A DNA stretch of 10,391 nucleotides from Desulfohalobiaceae bacterium (GCA_021737115.1 JAIPER010000093.1:1-10391), one strand, 5' to 3'. Shown: positions 1 through 7,774, numbered from the stretch's first letter. The notes: generated by a model from the letters alone, not told the origin. Program-made: numbers and translations.

Positions 1-1
1 C

Positions 2-1249
2 TCGGCCCCTTCGAAAATCGTGCTCTATGGGCGGGATTCCAAACATGATGTGGTCTTGGAAGACAAGAGGATAAATTTCTGCACCTTTGGTCAAGGAGTG
101 TCGGTCATGGAACCCGACGGCACGGTCAGGAGTTCCGTCAATACGGACGTCGGCAAGGCCGCTTTGCTGACCGATGCCATGGAGGAGGTGGATGTCTGCG
201 AACGTTCCTTGAATGCCAGCGATGTCTCAGAAAATGTGGCCCCGATCCATGAGGCGGAATTAGTCTTTGCCAATACTGCCAAACATACGGTGTATGGTCC
301 GGGAAACGGCTGGCGGGCTGGAAAGATAATCAAAATGGCCCAGGCTATTGCAGGGGGAGAGGATGCATTGCGAGAACAGCCCATCTGCACTATCAACTGC
401 TCCCCAACCAGCCCCTTGACCCTGGATCTGAACTGCTGCACAGGTGTTATCACCTGTGCTCGGGCCGGCGTCCCCTGCAACCTGATCTCCATGGTCATGG
501 CCGGGGCCACGGGACCGATCACCCTAGCCGGAGCTCTAGTCACCCATAACTGCGAAATCTTAGGGGCCATCGTCCTACACCAGTTGACCGCCAAGGGAGC
601 TCCGGTCATTTATGGCTGCTCATCCCTTGGTTTTGACCTGAAACTGAGCACCACACCCGTGGGGTCCCCGGAATGCGGCCTGCTCAATGCCGCGGCCCCA
701 AGGCTGGCCCAGAAGTATTTGCTGCCGAGTTTTTCCGCCGGTGGGTAGGCAGACAGCAAGATCCCCGACGCCCAGGCAGGTCATGAAAAGACCCTGACCG
801 CCATGTGTGCGGCTCAGGCCGGCACCAACCTGATGTACGGCGCCGGCATGCTGGATTCAGGGCTGATCTTCAGTTACGCCCAACTGATTATTGACAACGA
901 CATATTTAAAATGGTCCGCAAAGTTCTCCAAGGCATTGTAGTAGATGATGAGCACCTGGCACTCGAGGTAATCAAAGCGGTAGGACCCGGCGGCGATCAC
1001 CTCATGCAGGAACACACCATGAAATACATGCGGACCCTGCCTTCAGCGCCACATTTGATAGAGCGCGGCAATTACGAGCGCTGGCTGAAAAGTGGCAGTA
1101 AAGATTTTGCCCAAAGGGCCGCTGAAAGAGCGTCCGAACTCCTGGCTTCTCACAAGCCCCTGCCCTTAGAAGAAGCCGTGGTATCAGCCTTACGTTCCAT
1201 TGTGGAAGAGGCTGATGCCGAAAGCAAGGCCATGGAAGAGGGAGGATAA
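2..1249 (+). CDS. mttB: Trimethylamine methyltransferase MttB, pyrrolysine-containing, 5' end cut by the window
   Basis: MttB moves a methyl group from trimethylamine to the Co(I) corrinoid of MttC in the cytoplasm. The frame is open from the first base, so the start lies outside. About 249 codons precede and include an in-frame TAG at 746-748, and 166 codons follow it before TAA at 1247-1249. In characterised Methanosarcina MttB the pyrrolysine is residue 334 of about 495, leaving roughly 161 residues after it, so the position fits and about 85 N-terminal residues are missing. MttB sequence continues on both sides of the TAG: a MAGATGP segment (497-517), QLTAKGAPVIYG, then SFSAGG-TAG-ADSKIPDAQAG and the QAGTNLMYGAGMLDSGL region. 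The later paralogue at 7775-9211 shares MAGxxGP, EIxxxxVLxQLT and DS(K/D). A plain annotation would split this into two truncated genes (20-748 and 803-1249). The substrate is inferred from the family. Confidence 0.92.
746..748 (+). other. In-frame UAG codon, predicted pyrrolysine residue
   Basis: TAG lies in the mttB frame between GGG (Gly) and GCA (Ala). It sits just before an Asp-Ser motif that aligns without gaps to Asp317-Ser318 of the second MttB-family protein, where Met315 occupies the equivalent place. In known MttB proteins pyrrolysine is at this site and is thought to bind and activate the methylamine. Decoding needs the amber suppressor tRNA (pylT) and pyrrolysyl-tRNA synthetase (pylS), neither of which is in the window. 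Confidence 0.9.
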
Positions 1250-1372
1250 TGAATTCCAACCAAGCAGGCTTTCGGGTTGTTCGCACTCCATCCATGGAGC
1301 GATTGTAATGAGTGTCCTGAGGCGCTATAGAATTTTGGATAGGTAAGAACATCAACAAGACGGAGGTGACTT

Positions 1373-2962
1373 ATGTCAAGCCACGAAAAACTCAAACAGA
1401 TGTGGGCCGAAGGCAGGATCACCCGCCGGGAATTTCTGGCCAGATGCTCCGCTTTAGGGATCACAGCGACCTTGTCCCCGTTTTTCTTAAATTCTTCAGC
1501 CCGGGCAGCCGTCCCTCAGGAAGGAGGTGTTTTCAAGCTGGGCATGGCCGGGGGCCATACCTCAAACTCTTTGGATCCCGTAACCTTTAACGACGTCATG
1601 ATGCAGATGACCAGTATGGGATTCCTTCGCAACTGCCTGGTTGAACAGGACCATAATGGCAGAGCTATCCCTGAACTGGCCGAGAGCTGGGAACCAAGCC
1701 CCGATGCCAAACAGTGGACTTTCAAACTGAGAAAAGGGGTTGAATTCCACAACGGTAAGACCATGGAGGCCGATGATGTGATTTTTTCCATCGATTACCA
1801 TCGGGGGGAGAAATCGAAATCGCCGATCAAAGCCCTGGTTAAAATCATCCAGGAAATCAAGAAAATAGACAAGCATACCATCAGATTCAATTTAAAAAAC
1901 GGCAGCGCGGACTTTCCTTATGTCCTGGCTTCGACTCGTTCACCCATTTTCCCGACCGGGACAACAGATTTCAATAAAGGAATCGGAACAGGTGGATACA
2001 TCCTCGAAAGTTTCGAACCCGGGGTCAGACTCCTGGCTAAAAAAAACCCCAATTACTGGAAAGAGGGTCGGGCCCATTTCGATGCCGTGGAGGTCACGGT
2101 CATCAATGATACCATCGCCAGAACAACAGCTCTGAAAACAGGCCAAATACATGCCATGAATCGACCAGACCGCAAGACTGCACACCTGTTAAAACGACAA
2201 CCTGGTCTGCAGCTCATCGAAGTCCCTGGCGGCTTGCTCTATACCTTTCCGATGCTGGTGGATGTCCCTCCCTATACAGACAATGATGTCCGCCTGGCCC
2301 TGAAGTACTCAGTGGATCGTGAACAAATGCTCGATACGGTCCTGCATGGGTACGGCGCCATAGGCAACGATCATCCCGTGGCCCCAATCGTCAAATTCTA
2401 CGCGGAAGACCTGCCGCAGCGGAATTACGACCCGGATAAGGCCAGATTTCTCATGAAAAAGGCTGGTAAACTCGACCATACATTCAAATTGCATACCTCT
2501 AACGCGGCTTTCGACGGGGCGGTCGATGCCGCCACACTCTGGAAAGAACACGCGGCCAAAGCCGGCATAGACATTCAAATTGTTCGAGAACCCCAAGACG
2601 GGTATTGGAACAATGTCTGGATGAATAAACCCTGGTGTGCCTGCTTTTGGTTCAGTCGGGCCACCGCGGATTGGATGTTCTCCGTCGCCTATGCCGAAGA
2701 CGCGGAATGGAACGACATGCATTGGAAGCATGAGCGGTTCAACAAGCTGCTCAATGAAGCCAGGGCAGTGCTTGATGAGCAAAAGCGCGATGAAATGTAC
2801 CAAGAAATGCAGAAAATCGTGCGCGATGAAGGCGGGGTGGTCATACCCATGGTCGCCAACATGTTGGATGCAGCTTCGGACAAAGTCCGGTTTGAAAATC
2901 CGGCCGGAAACTGGGAACTCGACGGACTGCGCTGTTGCGAACGTTGGTGGTTCGATTCCTGA
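1373..2962 (+). CDS. ABC transporter substrate-binding protein, family 5 (Dpp/Opp type), Tat-exported
   Basis: This is the periplasmic ligand-capture subunit of the importer encoded downstream. The 529-residue length is usual for SBP_bac_5. The N-terminus has a twin-arginine motif (TRREFLA, residues 17-23), a hydrophobic stretch to about residue 39, and a likely cleavage site after ARA at 43-45, suggesting export in folded form. The family signature AESWEPSPDAKQWTFKLR begins at residue 103, followed by GVEFHNGKTMEADDV; this region is typical of DppA/OppA-like proteins. GGAGGTGA at 1362-1369 sits just before the ATG and fixes the start. The gene lies 123 bases after mttB and 90 bases before mttC, so it is separated from its permeases by mttC. 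The ligand cannot be read from sequence. Members of this family bind peptides, nickel, opines and other small molecules, so a methylated amine or peptide-like ligand is only inferred from the neighbours. Confidence 0.93.
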   Translation: MSSHEKLKQMWAEGRITRREFLARCSALGITATLSPFFLNSSARAAVPQEGGVFKLGMAGGHTSNSLDPVTFNDVMMQMTSMGFLRNCLVEQDHNGRAIPELAESWEPSPDAKQWTFKLRKGVEFHNGKTMEADDVIFSIDYHRGEKSKSPIKALVKIIQEIKKIDKHTIRFNLKNGSADFPYVLASTRSPIFPTGTTDFNKGIGTGGYILESFEPGVRLLAKKNPNYWKEGRAHFDAVEVTVINDTIARTTALKTGQIHAMNRPDRKTAHLLKRQPGLQLIEVPGGLLYTFPMLVDVPPYTDNDVRLALKYSVDREQMLDTVLHGYGAIGNDHPVAPIVKFYAEDLPQRNYDPDKARFLMKKAGKLDHTFKLHTSNAAFDGAVDAATLWKEHAAKAGIDIQIVREPQDGYWNNVWMNKPWCACFWFSRATADWMFSVAYAEDAEWNDMHWKHERFNKLLNEARAVLDEQKRDEMYQEMQKIVRDEGGVVIPMVANMLDAASDKVRFENPAGNWELDGLRCCERWWFDS

Positions 2963-3052
2963 TCACCTACTGATGACGAAAAAGCCATGATAATCTTCAC
3001 CTTCTCAACACCTTCATGATTCATCAATTCAATTGTCTTAGGAGGATAGTAT

Positions 3053-3685
3053 ATGGCAGACCTGAGCGCAATTACAGAAACTTTGATATCCGGCAAGGCC
3101 GCTGCTTTGAAAGACATGGTTCAGCAAGCCATTGATCAGGGTACCAGCGCAAGTGCGATTTTGAACACTGCTCTCATTCCGGGCATGGATGTGGTTGGAG
3201 AACGAATGGAGAACGGAGATATGTTTATACCGGAGGTTCTCATGTCTGCCAGGGCTATGAGCAGGGCCCTAGAAATTCTGAAGCCCCTGTTGTCTGCAGA
3301 AGAATCCAAATCCGGAGGCAAGATTGTCATTGGCACGGTTAAGGGTGACCTGCATGATATCGGCAAAAATTTAGTAGCTATGATGCTGGAAAGCGCAGGA
3401 TTTGACATAATTAATGTAGGGGTAGATATCGCCCCGGAAACTTTTGTCCAAGCGGTTCAAAAACATAAACCTCAAGTTCTTGGCCTGTCGGCTTTGTTAA
3501 CCACTACCATGCCCCAAATTCAGAAGACCATAGAGGCCCTTCAAGAGAACGGTCTGAAAGATCAGGTCAAGATTATGATAGGCGGAGCACCTGTTACGGA
3601 AAAATTCGCCAGCCAGATCGGAGCCGACGGTTATGCTCCAGACGCCGGGTCCGCAAGTAAGCTGGCCAAATCTCTTATTCAATGA
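3053..3685 (+). CDS. mttC: Corrinoid protein, MttC-like methyl carrier
   Basis: This is a cytoplasmic cobalamin-binding protein that accepts the methyl group from MttB and hands it to a second methyltransferase. The 210-residue length matches the MttC/MtbC/MtmC family. Residues 1 to about 85 form the helical cap domain. The Rossmann-like B12 domain starts near residue 90 with KIVIGTVKGDLHDIGKN. Its DxHxxG motif is Asp99, His101 and Gly104, with His101 the predicted lower cobalt ligand. SALLTTTM and GGAPVTEKFA (from residue 177) are further family landmarks. AGGAGG at 3040-3045 precedes the ATG by seven bases. It is the only corrinoid protein in the window and may serve both MttB-family enzymes. 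The assignment to MttC rather than another methylamine corrinoid protein rests on the adjacent mttB. Local GC content is visibly lower than in the permease and ATPase genes. Confidence 0.92.
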   Translation: MADLSAITETLISGKAAALKDMVQQAIDQGTSASAILNTALIPGMDVVGERMENGDMFIPEVLMSARAMSRALEILKPLLSAEESKSGGKIVIGTVKGDLHDIGKNLVAMMLESAGFDIINVGVDIAPETFVQAVQKHKPQVLGLSALLTTTMPQIQKTIEALQENGLKDQVKIMIGGAPVTEKFASQIGADGYAPDAGSASKLAKSLIQ

Positions 3686-3760
3686 AATGAGATTTTGCCA
3701 AAACAAGAAAAGAGCCAGGACCAAGCCAGTGATCTGATCATTCTTGTTTCACTCTCATTT
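3685..3760 (+). promoter_or_regulatory. Imperfect long stem-loop between mttC and permease 1
   Basis: AAACAAGAA (3701-3709) is a perfect 9-base inverted repeat of TTCTTGTTT (3741-3749). Outside it, AAATGAGA (3685-3692) pairs with TCTCATTT (3753-3760). Together they give a two-part stem with an asymmetric internal loop and a 31-base apical loop, starting at the last base of the mttC stop codon. The stem is AT-rich and the following T tract is short, so it is not a classic intrinsic terminator. It could be an attenuator, a processing site or a stabiliser that separates mttC output from the transporter genes. Its function is inference. Confidence 0.4.
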
Positions 3761-3792
3761 TCAAATATCGTCTGAGCAGAAAGAATAGAGCC

Positions 3793-4749
3793 ATGAAACA
3801 CGTGTTCCGAATGGTCCTTAAACGAATTCTGGCCAGTGTGGTCACCATCCTGACCGTTTCCGTAATCATCTTCATCGGGGTGGAGCTTCTGCCTGGCGAC
3901 GTGGCCGAGACCGTGCTCGGGCAGTCGGCCACCCCGGAGACGGTCAAAGCCTTCAGGAAAGAGCTGAAGCTCGACCTGCCACCCCACGTCCGCTATTTCA
4001 CCTGGCTCAGAAACTTCGTCCAGGGCGATTTCGGCAACTCCCTTGCAAACGGTCGGTCTGTGGCCGGTTTGATCGGCTGGCGTTTCGCCAACACCATCTT
4101 TCTAGCCGGAACCGCCGCGGCCATTGCCGTGCCCCTGGCGGTCATCCTGGGCATCCTGGCGGCACTCTACCGCAACTCCCTGTTTGACAACGCCATCTCC
4201 ACCACCACCCTATCATTCATCTCTTTCCCCGAATTCTTTATCGCCTATATCCTGATCGCTGTTTTTTCGGTGCAGTTCAACGTCTTTCCCAGCCTGGCTT
4301 CAATCAGCCCGCGCATGGGTCTCTGGGAAAAGCTCTACACCATCCTCCTCCCGGCCCTGACCCTGACCTGTATCGTCACCGCGCACATGATGCGCCAGAC
4401 CCGGGCCGCGATCATCAACGTCCTGGCCAGCGCATACATCGAAATGGCCGATCTCAAGGGGATTAGGCGACTTCGGATCATCATCCTCCACGCCCTGCCA
4501 AATGCTCTATCCCCGGTGATCAACGTCATTGCCCTGAACCTGGCCTATCTGGTCGTGGGGGTGGTCATCGTGGAGGTGGTCTTTGTCTATCCCGGTTTGG
4601 GGCAACTTTTGGTGGACTCGGTCTCGAAGCGTGACCTCCCCGTGGTCCAAGCCTCAGGGCTCATCTTCGCCGCGACCTACGTCACCCTGAACCTCCTGGC
4701 GGATGTCCTCTCCATGCTCTCCAATCCGAGACTCAGACAAACGCATTAA
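3793..4749 (+). CDS. ABC transporter permease, DppB/OppB type
   Basis: This is an inner-membrane channel subunit of the importer. The 318-residue length is normal for the family. Residues about 9-31 form the first membrane helix, followed by the DppB-type ELLPGDVAE segment and a periplasmic region containing LDLPPHVRYFTWLRNFVQGDFG. A hydrophobic core of further helices follows. The cytoplasmic EAA-like loop is E217-MADLKG223, continuing to HALPNALSPV, where the ATPase docks. The VFVYPGLGQLLVDSV segment near the end is also characteristic. The ATG at 3793 has only a weak purine-rich stretch upstream. TAA at 4747-4749 is 14 bases before the next gene, so the two permeases are certainly cotranscribed. 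GC content rises sharply here compared with mttC. Confidence 0.94.
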   Translation: MKHVFRMVLKRILASVVTILTVSVIIFIGVELLPGDVAETVLGQSATPETVKAFRKELKLDLPPHVRYFTWLRNFVQGDFGNSLANGRSVAGLIGWRFANTIFLAGTAAAIAVPLAVILGILAALYRNSLFDNAISTTTLSFISFPEFFIAYILIAVFSVQFNVFPSLASISPRMGLWEKLYTILLPALTLTCIVTAHMMRQTRAAIINVLASAYIEMADLKGIRRLRIIILHALPNALSPVINVIALNLAYLVVGVVIVEVVFVYPGLGQLLVDSVSKRDLPVVQASGLIFAATYVTLNLLADVLSMLSNPRLRQTH

Positions 4750-4750
4750 C

Positions 4751-4756
4751 AAGGAG
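4751..4756 (+). promoter_or_regulatory. Ribosome binding site supporting a TTG start
   Basis: AAGGAG lies seven bases before TTG at 4764-4766 and within two bases of the upstream stop codon. No better-placed ATG or GTG gives a full-length DppC-type N-terminus, so this site decides the start of permease 2. Confidence 0.65.
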
Positions 4757-4763
4757 TCGAACA

Positions 4764-5582
4764 TTGCTCAAAATACTGCGGCAATCCCCTCTAAGCGCCC
4801 GCATCGGCCTGGGCATCGTCCTCTTGAACATCCTGGTGGCCATCTTCGCTCCAGTCATCGCCCCTTATGGCGAAACCACAGTCGTGGGCAATGTCTGGGA
4901 ACTCTTCAGCAGACAGTTTTACTTTGGCACCGACCATGTGGGCCGTGACTTGTTCAGCCGCATGGTCTTTGGTGCCAGGAACACCATCGCCCTGGCCTTC
5001 GTGACCACGGCCCTGTCCTTTTTCATCGGCATCGTCCTCGGTTTCTTCGCCGCGACCCTGGGCGGCTGGACCGATCAGATCCTGAGCCGAATCATTGACA
5101 TCATCATGGCCTTTCCGACCCTGATTTTCGCCCTGATGATCCTGTCCGTGGTCGGCTCCTCGGTCTACACCCTGATCTTCACCATCGCCGTCCTGGACTC
5201 GACCCGGGTCTACCGACTTTCCCGGGCCGTGGCCATGGACATAGAGGTCATGGAGTTCGTGGAGGCGGCCAGACTCAGGGGCGAGGGCCTGTGGTGGCTC
5301 ATGCGACACGAAATCCTGCCCAACGCCATGCCTCCCCTGGTGGCCGAGTTCGGGCTGCGCTTCTGTTTCGTCTTTCTCTTTATCGCGGCCTTGAGCTTTT
5401 TAGGTTTGGGGTTGCAGCCGCCCACTGCGGACTGGGGAGGCATGGTCCGGGAGAATGCCGGGGCCATCACTTTCGGCATCTACACCCCCCTGCTGCCAGC
5501 CGGGGCCATCGCTTTTCTGACCGTGGGGGTCAATCTCATCGTGGACTGGTTCCTCCACATCGCCAGCGGGTTGCACGACTAG
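4764..5582 (+). CDS. ABC transporter permease, DppC/OppC type
   Basis: This is the second inner-membrane subunit, pairing with the DppB-type permease. The 272 residues match the family. The N-terminal helix (about residues 13-33) ends in APVIAPYG. It is followed by FGTDHVGRDLFSRMVFGAR (from residue 54), a hallmark of DppC/OppC proteins. The EAA loop is E164-FVEAARLRG173 and then HEILPNAMPPLV. ALSFLGLGLQPPTADWGGM and the terminal helix NLIVDWFLHIASGLHD complete the usual protein. The start is TTG, supported by AAGGAG upstream. The stop is TAG (5580-5582), notable in a cluster that also appears to use TAG as a pyrrolysine codon. The protein ends where DppC proteins normally end, so TAG is probably a true stop here. 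Read-through would add 69 residues before TGA at 5790-5792. Confidence 0.93.
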   Translation: MLKILRQSPLSARIGLGIVLLNILVAIFAPVIAPYGETTVVGNVWELFSRQFYFGTDHVGRDLFSRMVFGARNTIALAFVTTALSFFIGIVLGFFAATLGGWTDQILSRIIDIIMAFPTLIFALMILSVVGSSVYTLIFTIAVLDSTRVYRLSRAVAMDIEVMEFVEAARLRGEGLWWLMRHEILPNAMPPLVAEFGLRFCFVFLFIAALSFLGLGLQPPTADWGGMVRENAGAITFGIYTPLLPAGAIAFLTVGVNLIVDWFLHIASGLHD

Positions 5583-5656
5583 GATAAAGTTCTTCTAATT
5601 TATCAGCTTGAGAGCACCATTGAACAAACAACTATTTTAAAAGTAAATTCGCAGCA

Positions 5657-5677
5657 CGAAATTCGAAATCCGAAACA
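5657..5677 (+). repeat. Three tandem 7-base repeats (CGAAAYN)
   Basis: CGAAATT, CGAAATC and CGAAACA stand end to end in the AT-rich 106-base gap between permease 2 and the double ATPase, ending 11 bases before the ATPase ATG. They may be a scrap of a dispersed intergenic repeat. No role is evident, although they occupy the place where a ribosome binding site would be expected. Confidence 0.5.
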
Positions 5678-5688
5678 CTTAAAAAGTC

Positions 5689-7305
5689 ATGGACAAATTA
5701 CTCGAGATCAAGGACCTGTACATCGAAGCCTGGAGCGAGGAACGCTGGCAGACCATAGTCAACGGCATCAGCCTGGAGCTGAACCGGGGTGAGGTCCTGG
5801 GCCTAATCGGCGAATCAGGGGCCGGTAAATCGACCATCGGCCTGGCGGCCATGGGCTACACCAGGCAGGGCTGCCGCCTGACCTCGGGGTCGATCAAGCT
5901 GGATGGTCGTGAACTTTTCGGGGCCTCGCAGAAATACCTGCGCTCCATCCGGGGGACCAGGATCGCCTACGTGGCCCAGAGCGCGGCCGCCTCCTTCAAT
6001 CCCTCCCATCGGGTGATCAGGCAGTACACCGAGGCACCGGTCCTAAAGGGCTTGATGAGTCAAAAAGAGGCAGAACAGAAAGCGGTGGAGATTTACCACA
6101 GGCTGTTTCTGCCCAACCCGGAAAAGATCGGCTACCGTTACCCCCACGAACTCTCCGGCGGACAACTGCAGAGGGCCATGGTGGCCATGGCCATGTCCTG
6201 CCAGCCTGATGTCATCGTTTTTGATGAACCGACCACGGCCCTGGACGTGACCACCCAGATCGAAGTCCTGGCCGCTATCAAGGAGATCACCGAGACCATG
6301 AACAAGGCTGCCTTGTACATCACCCACGACCTGGCCGTGGTGGCCCAGGTGGCCCACCGGATCATGGTCCTGCGCTACGGGGACATGGTCGAGCTCGGCG
6401 AGACCCGGGAGATGCTGAAAAATCCCAAGGAGCAGTACACACGGGATCTCTTATCGGTGCGCACCCTCAGGGAGGAAAAGGCGGAGACGGAGAAGGAAAA
6501 GATCATCCTGGAGGTCAAGGACGTGGAGGCCACCTACACCGGCCGGGAGAAGGTGCTCCAGGACATCAACGTCACGGTCAGGCGGGGCAGGACCGTGGCC
6601 CTGGTCGGAGAGTCGGGCAGCGGCAAGAGCACCCTGGCCAAGGTAATCACCGGCCTCTTGCCGGCCATTAAGGGAACGATCACCTTCCTGGGGAAAGAGC
6701 TGCACCCGGAGCTCAGAAAACGGGACAAGGAAAACCTTCGCAAGATGCAGATGATCTACCAGATGCCGGATACGGCCCTGAATCCCAGGCACCGGGTCAG
6801 GACGGTCATCGGACGCCCCCTCAAGTTCTACTTCGGCATGAAGGGCCAAGAGGCCGAGGACAGGATCAAGGAACTTCTGGACAAAATCGAGCTCACCCCG
6901 GAAAAGTACATCGACCGCCTGACCACGGAGCTCTCCGGCGGAGAGAAGCAAAGGATCTGCATCGCCCGGGCCCTGGCCGCGGAGCCGGAGCTGATCATCT
7001 GCGACGAGGTGACCTCGGCCCTGGATCAGCTGGTGGCCGAAGGCATACTGGCCCTGCTCCAGGACCTTCAGAACGAACTTCATGTGTCTTACCTGTTCAT
7101 CACCCACGACCTGGCCACGGTCAAGGCCATCTCGGACAAGATCGTGATCATGTTGGAGGGCCGGATCGTGGAACAGGGGGGCAAGCAGGAAATCCTGGCC
7201 CCGCCCCACCACGAGTACACGGACAAGCTCCTGGCCTCGGTCCCGGAGATGGATCCCGACTGGCTGGACAGCCTCCTTGCTGAAAGGGCCTCATCTTTCA
7301 TTTGA
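5689..7305 (+). CDS. Fused double ABC ATPase, DppD-DppF type
   Basis: This 538-residue protein carries both nucleotide-binding domains of the importer in one chain, powering uptake from the cytoplasmic face. Domain 1 (about residues 1-260) has Walker A GESGAGKS at 41-48, signature LSGGQ at 155-159, Walker B ending Asp179-Glu180 and switch His213. Domain 2 (about 268-538) has Walker A GESGSGKS at 307-314, signature LSGGE at 415-419, Walker B ending Asp439-Glu440 and His473. All catalytic elements are intact in both halves. In domain 2 the usual DEP is DEV. The ATG at 5689 has no clear Shine-Dalgarno sequence, and the 106-base upstream gap is AT-rich. The gene is among the most GC-rich in the window. 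The stop TGA lies 13 bases before the Usp gene. Two separate genes would be more common; fused versions are known. Confidence 0.94.
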   Translation: MDKLLEIKDLYIEAWSEERWQTIVNGISLELNRGEVLGLIGESGAGKSTIGLAAMGYTRQGCRLTSGSIKLDGRELFGASQKYLRSIRGTRIAYVAQSAAASFNPSHRVIRQYTEAPVLKGLMSQKEAEQKAVEIYHRLFLPNPEKIGYRYPHELSGGQLQRAMVAMAMSCQPDVIVFDEPTTALDVTTQIEVLAAIKEITETMNKAALYITHDLAVVAQVAHRIMVLRYGDMVELGETREMLKNPKEQYTRDLLSVRTLREEKAETEKEKIILEVKDVEATYTGREKVLQDINVTVRRGRTVALVGESGSGKSTLAKVITGLLPAIKGTITFLGKELHPELRKRDKENLRKMQMIYQMPDTALNPRHRVRTVIGRPLKFYFGMKGQEAEDRIKELLDKIELTPEKYIDRLTTELSGGEKQRICIARALAAEPELIICDEVTSALDQLVAEGILALLQDLQNELHVSYLFITHDLATVKAISDKIVIMLEGRIVEQGGKQEILAPPHHEYTDKLLASVPEMDPDWLDSLLAERASSFI

Positions 7306-7306
7306 A

Positions 7307-7314
7307 AAGGAAGA
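7307..7314 (+). promoter_or_regulatory. Ribosome binding site fixing the Usp start at 7319
   Basis: AAGGAAGA lies four bases before ATG 7319 and overlaps nothing but the spacer after the ATPase stop. The frame is open back to 7277, but the extra 14 residues overlap the ATPase end and precede the normal beta-strand 1 of a Usp fold. Confidence 0.6.
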
Positions 7315-7318
7315 TTGC

Positions 7319-7711
7319 ATGAATTACTTAGTCTGCTTTGACGGAACACAAGTCGCCAGGGATGCCTTGAAATTGGCCATCAAACAAGCCAAGGTCTTAG
7401 AGGCAAAGATCTTTCTCATACATTCCATGATGGGCGGCCCCTACCTGCTCCGGCGCGACCTTGAAACAGCGGAACGGAACTTGAAGCAGGCCCGTCTCCT
7501 GGTCGAAAGAGAGAATATTCCCTGCAAAGCAGATCTCTCCATCCGGGGGATGGAAGCCGGGGAAGATATAGTCCGCTATGCCAAAGAAAACAACATCAAC
7601 GAAATCGTGATCGGGGTAAAAAGGCGTTCCAGGGTGGGGAAGATGTTGTTCGGTTCCACCGCCCAGTTCGTCATCCTTGAGGCACCCTGCCCGGTTTTGA
7701 CAGTCCGGTAG
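7319..7711 (+). CDS. Universal stress protein (UspA family)
   Basis: This is a small single-domain cytoplasmic protein of 130 residues, typical Usp length. It opens with the first beta strand MNYLVCFDGT, in which Asp8 is in the usual nucleotide-contact position, then ARDALKLAIKQAK. The nucleotide-binding signature G-2x-G-9x-G(S/T) is present as GVKR...GS with Gly99 and Gly112-Ser113. The second glycine is arginine, a variation seen in some Usp proteins. It ends with ILEAPCPVLTVR, the standard terminal strand. Its role in a methylamine cluster is unknown, and ligand sensing or dimerisation with a partner is inference. The stop is TAG (7709-7711). The frame beyond it stays open through 21 codons straight into the next gene, so amber read-through would fuse the two proteins. 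Confidence 0.9.
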   Translation: MNYLVCFDGTQVARDALKLAIKQAKVLEAKIFLIHSMMGGPYLLRRDLETAERNLKQARLLVERENIPCKADLSIRGMEAGEDIVRYAKENNINEIVIGVKRRSRVGKMLFGSTAQFVILEAPCPVLTVR

Positions 7712-7774
7712 GAATGTTTTGCAAAGAAACTGCTTTTCTTTCAAGCACAAGATAGTTTTTCGGAAAAGGTAGAT

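Noticed and set aside
91..609. 172-residue open frame on the - strand
   Set aside because: It is antisense to conserved MttB sequence and has no family resemblance.
20..1249. Two separate short genes (20-748 and 803-1249)
   Set aside because: Both are in the same frame, separated only by TAG and 18 sense codons that are themselves MttB sequence. One pyrrolysine-containing gene explains them better.
1257..1299. Small hairpins after mttB (CAACC/GGTTG and CTCCAT/ATGGAG)
   Set aside because: The stems are only 5-6 bases, one has a 2-base loop, and no T-run follows. Not supportable as a terminator.
5620..5648. Possible promoter (TTGAAC, 17 bases, GTAAAT) before the ATPase
   Set aside because: The -10 element matches the consensus at only three of six positions, and the region is AT-rich, so such matches are expected by chance.
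6451..7212. 253-residue open frame on the - strand
   Set aside because: It is antisense to the second half of the intact ATPase, has a low-complexity His/Gln/Gly/Asp-rich composition, and reflects the GC-rich codon bias of the real gene.
7277..7318. Longer N-terminus for the Usp protein
   Set aside because: It overlaps the ATPase end and precedes the normal first strand of the fold. ATG 7319 has a well-placed ribosome binding site.
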